Shown: piece after piece, positions 6,666-11,006 of the stretch
Layout of the letters: the number at the start of each line of letters is the position of its first letter
How positions within the stretch are numbered: position 1 is the first letter of the stretch
From: Anaerolineae bacterium
Lineage (GTDB): Bacteria; Chloroflexota; Anaerolineae; Aggregatilineales; Phototrophicaceae
Length of the DNA: 11,006 nucleotides
Direction: 5' to 3'
Assembly (NCBI GenBank): GCA_028284565.1
Contig: JANQRM010000313.1
Span: forward strand, 1-11,006
Made by a program: the position numbers and the translations under genes
Notes under the pieces: generated by a model
What the model saw: the letters and a program-made list of their open reading frames with translations, nothing else
What the model was told of the DNA's origin: nothing
Databases searched by the model: none

Positions 6666-7892
6666 ATGGATGCAGGTATGCCTCGTCTTAAGATGATACG
6701 TGGACCCGAACCGGGTAAAGTCTATGATTTAACCGACGATGTGATCGTGATTGGTCGAGGTCGGAAGAATGAAATCATCGTCCATGACAATGAAGTGAGT
6801 CGCCATCATGCCCGCTTGCAACGGGTGCTGGACGATTATGAAATTCATGATGCGGGTTCAACTAATGGCACCTTTGTCGATGGACATCGAGTGGGCGAAG
6901 GCGGTTGGATGTTGCACAGCAATTGCATCATCGAATTGGGTGATTCGATAACCTTCCAATATAAGCAAGATAGTTTATCACCCGAAAAATCGGATGATAT
7001 GTTGGATAAGCTGAAAGATAAACGACATCCGTTCTTGGTGGTCAAACTGGCATCGAATGAGGGTGAGGAACAAATCTACACCTTGCTTGAAGAAGGAATT
7101 GAACTGGGGCGTGACCTTGAGACTAACCATATCATCTTGCAAGAAGCCGAAGTCAGCCGTCGGCACATTCGCCTGACGCAAAACCGAACCGGCTACACCA
7201 TTGAAGATTTGGGGTCGATGAATGGCACGCTGATAAATGACAAACCCTTAGAACCGGAAGATCCTCATCAACTCCATACAGATGATGTCATCACAATTGG
7301 GACAACGGTTCATATGGTCTATGTAGACAAAGCCTCAAAACGCTATGATGAAATTCATGAGCAGATACTTCCCGGTGAACTTGACGAACCCTCGACTTCC
7401 AAACGCTTGCGTACTCCCTTGGATGATTCTTCCATCATAAAACGTACCACCTCTTCTGTTCAGTCGCTGGGTAGTGGCTTGCAAGAAGGTGATTTATTCG
7501 ATTTCATCTTCCTTGCGTCGGCACGAGAAGATTGGGAAGATGCGGTGGGGCATCTGTTTGTTTATTTGGAAGATCATGAAATCCCGGTTTGGTCGGATCA
7601 ATATCTGGAGCCAGAGAGCGATGATTGGCGCAAGGCACATGAGCAAGCCTTGATGGAGTGTAAAGCCTTAGTCGTGGTTATCTCGCCCAGTGCGATGCAA
7701 TCCAATTATGTCATGCCCAGTATTCGGCACTTTATCAACCGAGAAAAGCCGATTGTGCTGGTGCAATATCAAAAGGTTGATCGTCTGCCCATGAGTATTC
7801 AGAATCTGCCGATTATTCAATATAATCTCATGAACCCTGAAAAATCCTTCAGGACGATTTATGAAGAAATCATGCGGAAGGTCAGGGAGTAA
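6666..7892 (+). CDS. Double-FHA domain protein with C-terminal TIR-like domain
   Basis: This is a 408-residue, probably cytoplasmic signalling protein. FHA domain 1 spans about 8-98 with IGRG (29-32), EVSRHH (43-48) and GSTNGTF (64-70). FHA domain 2 spans about 122-220 with ELGRD (146-150), EVSRRH (162-167) and GSMNGTL (183-189). Both keep the arginine, serine, histidine and asparagine expected for phosphothreonine binding. After a polar linker (about 221-274), residues 277-400 read as a TIR-like fold: FDFIFLASA, IPVWSD, LVVVIS and KPIVLVQ strands in the right order. In my manual alignment with SARM1 the catalytic glutamate falls on R322 (DDWRKAHEQ), so NAD cleavage is not expected, although E326 is close by. 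It is probably a scaffold linking phosphorylated partners to another TIR-type or signalling protein. An ATG at 6678 is an alternative start. The stop codon overlaps the presumed prmC start. Confidence 0.85.
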   Translation: MDAGMPRLKMIRGPEPGKVYDLTDDVIVIGRGRKNEIIVHDNEVSRHHARLQRVLDDYEIHDAGSTNGTFVDGHRVGEGGWMLHSNCIIELGDSITFQYKQDSLSPEKSDDMLDKLKDKRHPFLVVKLASNEGEEQIYTLLEEGIELGRDLETNHIILQEAEVSRRHIRLTQNRTGYTIEDLGSMNGTLINDKPLEPEDPHQLHTDDVITIGTTVHMVYVDKASKRYDEIHEQILPGELDEPSTSKRLRTPLDDSSIIKRTTSSVQSLGSGLQEGDLFDFIFLASAREDWEDAVGHLFVYLEDHEIPVWSDQYLEPESDDWRKAHEQALMECKALVVVISPSAMQSNYVMPSIRHFINREKPIVLVQYQKVDRLPMSIQNLPIIQYNLMNPEKSFRTIYEEIMRKVRE

Positions 7893-8737
7893 TTGACAAT
7901 CCGCTAACTGTCGGTAAGGCATTACAACAGGCTAAAGCTCGTCTTGTGACGAGTGACACTGCCTCTTTAGATGTGCAAGTGATGCTTGCCGAAATAATGG
8001 ACGTGAATCGAGCGTATTTACTCGCCTATCGTGACCAACCGCTTAGTCCAAATCATCAAGCACAATTTGAAGCATGGGTCTCTCGTCGTGAAGCAGGTGA
8101 GCCGATTGCCTATATTCTAGGTCGCAAAGGGTTTTATGACCGTGAATTTATCGTCTCGCCCGATGTCTTAATCCCCCGCCCTGAGACAGAACATCTACTG
8201 GAAATCGCTTTGGAATATGGGACGACTCATCCAACCTGTGTGGCTGTTGATGTTGGGACAGGAAGTGGCGTGCTGGCAGTGACCTTCAAAGCGAATATCC
8301 CCCATTCAACTGTATATGCTGTTGATGTAAGCAAAAAAGCACTAGACATCGCCCGAAGCAATGCCGAAAAACATCTAGTCGAGATTCGTTTTTTACAGGG
8401 TGATTTGTTGCGACCGCTTGTTGAGCAAGATATAGAAGTTGATATCGTCATGGCGAATCTGCCTTATATCCCAACCGCTGACCTTGCGAAATTGGAAGTC
8501 GGCAAACATGAGCCTATGACGGCGTTGGATGGTGGTCAGGATGGCTTGGATTTTATCCGTCGAATGCTGGCAGATGTTCCGAAAGTATGCCGACCACAAG
8601 CCCAGATTTTTCTAGAAATTGGTGCGGAGCAAGGACAAGCTGTGAAAGCCCTCGCTCTTGAGATGTTGTCGCCCCAGTCGGTTCGGGCGATTCCCGATTA
8701 TGCAGGACATGACCGCGTGGTGGTAGTTGACGTCTAA
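7892..8737 (+). CDS. prmC: Peptide chain release factor N5-glutamine methyltransferase, probable AUU start
   Basis: This enzyme methylates the GGQ glutamine of release factors using S-adenosylmethionine. From ATT 7892 it would have 281 residues, the usual PrmC size. An N-terminal helical region holds [27 protein letters not shown] (about 70-86) precedes PRPE (95-98), and the SAM-binding motif VDVGTGSGV is at 119-127 with acidic D145. The substrate-binding NPPY motif appears as NLPY (189-192). No ATG, GTG or TTG lies in frame between the stop at 7862 and GTG 7946. Starting at GTG 7946 would cut into the N-terminal helix (263 residues, no ribosome binding site). ATT 7892 overlaps the upstream TAA as TAATT, mimicking the common TAATG coupling, with GGGAG just before it. 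The identity is firm; the exact start is inferred. Confidence 0.88.
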   Translation: MDNPLTVGKALQQAKARLVTSDTASLDVQVMLAEIMDVNRAYLLAYRDQPLSPNHQAQFEAWVSRREAGEPIAYILGRKGFYDREFIVSPDVLIPRPETEHLLEIALEYGTTHPTCVAVDVGTGSGVLAVTFKANIPHSTVYAVDVSKKALDIARSNAEKHLVEIRFLQGDLLRPLVEQDIEVDIVMANLPYIPTADLAKLEVGKHEPMTALDGGQDGLDFIRRMLADVPKVCRPQAQIFLEIGAEQGQAVKALALEMLSPQSVRAIPDYAGHDRVVVVDV

Positions 8738-9066
8738 AATTGGTCGAAGAGTATCGGATTACCGTCGGGATCGATCAGAGTGATGCTCGCAGGACCTTCG
8801 GTGTTTTCATCGGCTTTTTGTACCAACTTGACATCTTGTTCTAAAAGATGCTTCTGGATAGCACGCACATCGGTTGGGTTAAAAGTTAAGATATTGTTCT
8901 CGAACATGCCTTGAAACAGTCCGATTTTGGTCTTGCCATTTTCTAGCATGAGCCAATTTTGTTCGATGTCGCCATCGAGTTTCTTGAAGCCCAATTTTTG
9001 ATAAAAGTCGAATGAGGCACGAATATCTTTGACCGCGAGACTAATTGAAAATGTACCGAGTTCCAT
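8734..9066 (-). CDS. Small VOC-fold (glyoxalase/bleomycin-resistance-like) protein
   Basis: This 110-residue protein is one vicinal-oxygen-chelate unit. [20 protein letters not shown] near the start and [16 protein letters not shown] at the end are hallmark segments. The histidine usual in the first strand is Ser here and the final acidic ligand position is not clearly kept, so metal-dependent catalysis is uncertain; ligand binding is equally possible. Compared with relatives I remember (FQGMF, then NILTFNPGW), the loop between LTFNP and TDVRAIQ appears about a dozen residues shorter. GGAGG at 9077-9073 lies 6 nt before ATG 9066 and decides this start over an in-frame ATG at 9096 inside araC. 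It lies 16 nt downstream of the AraC-type gene, probably in one operon, and its stop overlaps the prmC stop tail to tail by 4 nt. Confidence 0.85.
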   Translation of the reverse strand: MELGTFSISLAVKDIRASFDFYQKLGFKKLDGDIEQNWLMLENGKTKIGLFQGMFENNILTFNPTDVRAIQKHLLEQDVKLVQKADENTEGPASITLIDPDGNPILFDQF

Positions 9067-9072
9067 CAAATT

Positions 9073-9077
9073 CCTCC
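9073..9077 (-). promoter_or_regulatory. Ribosome binding site of the VOC gene
   Basis: GGAGG on the minus strand lies in the 16-nt gap after the regulator's stop codon, 6 nt before ATG 9066. It indicates independent initiation within a two-gene transcript. Confidence 0.7.
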
Positions 9078-9082
9078 GATTA

Positions 9083-9982
9083 TTACCAAGAGACAATGGA
9101 TATTGAACAGGCTAAATCGTATCGCTCCCAGCCGATTTCTACAGGTTGACGGCGATAAATTTCCATCGCGGGGAGATTAGCAGGCTTGAAGCGACTATTG
9201 GGCAACCAATGCTTGAATAAATATTGCCATGCTCTATCAATCAAATAGATTTCGCCTTGGCAGTCGATTTTAGCGACGGTACATGCGGGCAACGTTCTCT
9301 CACTGACCGCTCCATCAACTTGCCAATGTTCGGGTATCCGTAGACACCAATCAAAACGACAGTGTTTTAAGGGTGTGATTTCAGGGTCATCCTGAGACAT
9401 GCCGTAGAGTAACGTGTGTTCCATGTGTCCACCTTTATTGAAATACCAGTCCATGAGTTGGTTGTATCCTGCAATCGAACGTTCCAGCTCGTAGGCGTTT
9501 TGCACGCGGACGTAAGCGATTCGTTGTTCGGGTAAATCTTGCAATTCCACCCTAAACTCACCTGTGTCCTCGAATGCTTGGAGCATAGTCTCAGTGTAAA
9601 AGGGAAATCCCTCGATGATTTGACCATTCTTGCGCTCTTTAAGTGGGGTGATGCGATCCCATTTGCTGGCAGAGATACCGTAGCGTTTCTTAAATGTCCT
9701 TGAGAAGTTAGAAAGGGATTGGAAGCCAGTGTCAAACGCGACTCGTTGGATGGGACATTGGGGTGAGGCTTTGAGTAAGGTCACCGCACGCTCTAGTCGG
9801 AGGCGGACGACAAACTGATTGACGGTTTCGCCAATCAGCGAGGAAAAGATACGATGAAAATGAAAAGGTGAAAATCCAGCGACTTCTGCTAACCTATCAA
9901 GGGATAAGTCTTCGGTGATGTGGTCGCGGATAAAATCAATGACACGATTGAAACATTGAATGTAGTCATTTTGTTGTTGCAT
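9083..9982 (-). CDS. AraC-family transcriptional regulator with GyrI-like effector domain
   Basis: This is a 299-residue DNA-binding regulator of the type with the HTH first and the sensor last. Residues 10-108 form the two-helix-turn-helix AraC domain: [19 protein letters not shown] for the first reader and [20 protein letters not shown] for the second, followed by [12 protein letters not shown]. Residues about 140-298 match the GyrI/BmrR-type small-molecule domain, with the typical lead-in [17 protein letters not shown] and the later FDWCLRIPE. In relatives this domain binds drugs or hydrophobic ligands. The VOC gene 16 nt downstream is a plausible target or partner. It is divergent from the aminotransferase gene, and the promoters of both lie in the short gap between them. 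No strong ribosome binding site is visible; ATG 9982 is the first ATG upstream of the HTH. Confidence 0.92.
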   Translation of the reverse strand: MQQQNDYIQCFNRVIDFIRDHITEDLSLDRLAEVAGFSPFHFHRIFSSLIGETVNQFVVRLRLERAVTLLKASPQCPIQRVAFDTGFQSLSNFSRTFKKRYGISASKWDRITPLKERKNGQIIEGFPFYTETMLQAFEDTGEFRVELQDLPEQRIAYVRVQNAYELERSIAGYNQLMDWYFNKGGHMEHTLLYGMSQDDPEITPLKHCRFDWCLRIPEHWQVDGAVSERTLPACTVAKIDCQGEIYLIDRAWQYLFKHWLPNSRFKPANLPAMEIYRRQPVEIGWERYDLACSISIVSW

Positions 9983-9994
9983 TTGGTTTACAAT

Positions 9995-10022
9995 TTCTCA
10001 TTTCCCGTATTCAGTTTATTAT
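9995..10022 (+). promoter_or_regulatory. Possible promoter of the aminotransferase gene
   Basis: TTCTCA (9995-10000) and TATTAT (10017-10022) are 16 nt apart, with 4/6 and 5/6 matches to consensus. The start site near 10029 would give a leader of about 33 nt to ATG 10062, but almost none to ATG 10032. It overlaps the -10 box of the divergent regulator. Confidence 0.35.
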
Positions 10023-10046
10023 CAAGCGTTCATGACTCATAAGCAA
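10018..10046 (-). promoter_or_regulatory. Promoter of the AraC-type regulator gene
   Basis: On the minus strand, -35 TTGCTT (10046-10041) and -10 GATAAT (10023-10018) are 17 nt apart. The start would fall near 10011, giving a leader of about 28 nt. The -35 box reaches into the first codons of the aminotransferase frame if that gene starts at 10032, which slightly favours ATG 10062 for it. Confidence 0.5.
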
Positions 10047-10061
10047 GCTGGGCAATCAACA

Positions 10062-11006
10062 ATGGAATCTTCTCTGCGTGACCAGTTCCTTCTCGACCCT
10101 GATGTGATATTTCTGAATCACGGTTCATTTGGTGCCGTTCCAAAACCTGTTTATGAGGCACAGCAAGCGTGGCGCGACCGTATTGAACGCCAGCCCGTGC
10201 AATTTTTCCAACGAGAATTCAATGAGCATATGAATCATGCGAGAAGCTGTCTGGCAGATTTTTTGCATACTCAGGCAGACAATCTCATCTTTATGCCGAA
10301 TGCCACAACGGCACTGAATATGGTCATTAAGTCGCTGAATTTGCAAATGGGTGATGAAATCCTCACGAGTGACCATGAGTATGGTGCGCTGGAACTGACA
10401 TGGGAATTTATCCGTCGGAAAACGGGGATTACGATGGTTCCACATTCCATCAAGTTGCCTCTGACCAACCCAGATGACTTTGTCGAGGATTTCTGGGAAT
10501 CGGCCACAGTAAAAACGAAGGTGATTTTTCTCAGCCACATCACCTCAGCAACCGCCTTGATATTACCATTAGAAGAGATTTGTCGGCGGGCGCGAGATGC
10601 TGGGATTTTGACTATCATTGATGGGGCACATGCTCTGGGGCAAATACCCTTGAATGTTGAAATGATAGGAGCAGATTTTTATGCAGGGAATTGTCATAAG
10701 TGGTTGTGCTCGGCACGTCATGCGGGTTTTTTGTATGCACGACCTGAGATGCAACAATTACTTGACCCATTAGTCATTAGTTGGGGATGGGTAGCGAATA
10801 ATGATTTCGCCATGCAGAATCAATGGCAAGGTACGCGGGATGTCACAGGCTATTTATCTGTACCCACAGCAATCAAGTTTCAGCAAGAAAATCATTGGGC
10901 AGACGTGCAAGCGCGGTGTCATCAGATGGCGAAGGAGACGCTGGTACGCCTGAGTGAATGGTCAGGTTTGTCGCCCCTTTCAATGACTGATGAGTGGTAT
11001 GCTCAG
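10062..11006 (+). CDS. Class V PLP-dependent aminotransferase, isopenicillin N epimerase-like (3' end outside window)
   Basis: The open frame runs to the right edge, giving 315 residues from ATG 10062 (325 from ATG 10032; neither start has a good ribosome binding site). The fold-type I PLP enzyme signature is clear: FLNHGSFGAVP near the start (17-27), MPNATTALN for cofactor phosphate contacts (78-86), IIDGAHALGQ with D187 and H190, and GNCHKWLCSARHAGFLY with the Schiff-base lysine K213. The HGSFG start and HKW motif place it with isopenicillin N epimerase-like members (CefD type) rather than cysteine desulfurases such as NifS/IscS. In Chloroflexota-like genomes such proteins are usually not tied to beta-lactam synthesis, so the true substrate is unknown. 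Roughly the last 70-80 residues of the C-terminal domain are missing because the window ends. It is transcribed divergently from the AraC-type regulator. Confidence 0.9.
   Translation, partial: MESSLRDQFLLDPDVIFLNHGSFGAVPKPVYEAQQAWRDRIERQPVQFFQREFNEHMNHARSCLADFLHTQADNLIFMPNATTALNMVIKSLNLQMGDEILTSDHEYGALELTWEFIRRKTGITMVPHSIKLPLTNPDDFVEDFWESATVKTKVIFLSHITSATALILPLEEICRRARDAGILTIIDGAHALGQIPLNVEMIGADFYAGNCHKWLCSARHAGFLYARPEMQQLLDPLVISWGWVANNDFAMQNQWQGTRDVTGYLSVPTAIKFQQENHWADVQARCHQMAKETLVRLSEWSGLSPLSMTDEWYAQ

Noticed and set aside
10125..10538. 137-codon minus-strand open frame
   Set aside because: It is antisense to the aminotransferase gene, whose PLP-enzyme motifs are unmistakable.

Overview
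The window looks like chromosomal DNA from a member of the Chloroflexota (Anaerolineae-like). This is an inference from three things: the protein style (a PrmC with an NLPY motif, a double-FHA protein with a TIR-like tail, a GldF/GldG-type ABC cassette with a DUF4340 partner), a base composition near 50% GC, and heavy use of TTG for leucine. No rRNA, tRNA, CRISPR array or transposase was seen. TGA is an ordinary stop codon here: the ABC ATPase and permease genes both end on it.

Layout. (1) 1-971, minus strand: an enoyl-CoA hydratase gene with a strong sigma70-type promoter, overlapping by 16 nt a downstream gene that runs off the left edge. That second gene resembles the start of a 5'-nucleotidase/metallophosphoesterase but lacks the first metal ligands. 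(2) 972-1420: a 449-bp gene-free stretch with a CCGCC/GGCGG cluster and a TATGCAT-rich inverted/direct repeat. (3) 1421-2044, plus strand: a small membrane protein gene interrupted by one in-frame TGA. (4) 2225-6578: a tightly packed four-gene ABC operon (ATPase, ABC-2 permease, GldG-like auxiliary protein, DUF4340-like protein) with overlaps of 22 and 4 nt and then 0 nt spacing. (5) 6666-8737: an FHA-FHA-TIR-like protein behind its own clear promoter, followed by prmC. The prmC reading frame appears to begin at an AUU codon overlapping the upstream stop. (6) 8734-9982, minus strand: an AraC-type regulator with a GyrI-like sensor domain, then a small VOC-fold protein whose end overlaps the end of prmC. 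(7) 10062 to the right edge: most of a class V (isopenicillin N epimerase-like) PLP aminotransferase, divergent from the araC gene.

How they fit together. The four ABC genes probably form one envelope complex: an ATPase and a six-helix permease, with two membrane-anchored extracytoplasmic proteins in place of a classical solute-binding protein. Related cassettes are linked to gliding in Bacteroidota, but the substrate here is unknown. The FHA/TIR-like protein is best read as a phosphothreonine-reading scaffold rather than an NAD-cleaving enzyme. PrmC is housekeeping (release-factor methylation). The AraC/VOC pair looks like a small-molecule-responsive unit. The points most worth a second look are the TGA-interrupted membrane gene, the AUU start of prmC, the TIR-like domain without the expected catalytic glutamate, and the repeats at 1292-1331 and 2182-2200. 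No wholly new multi-gene system can be demonstrated from this sequence alone.
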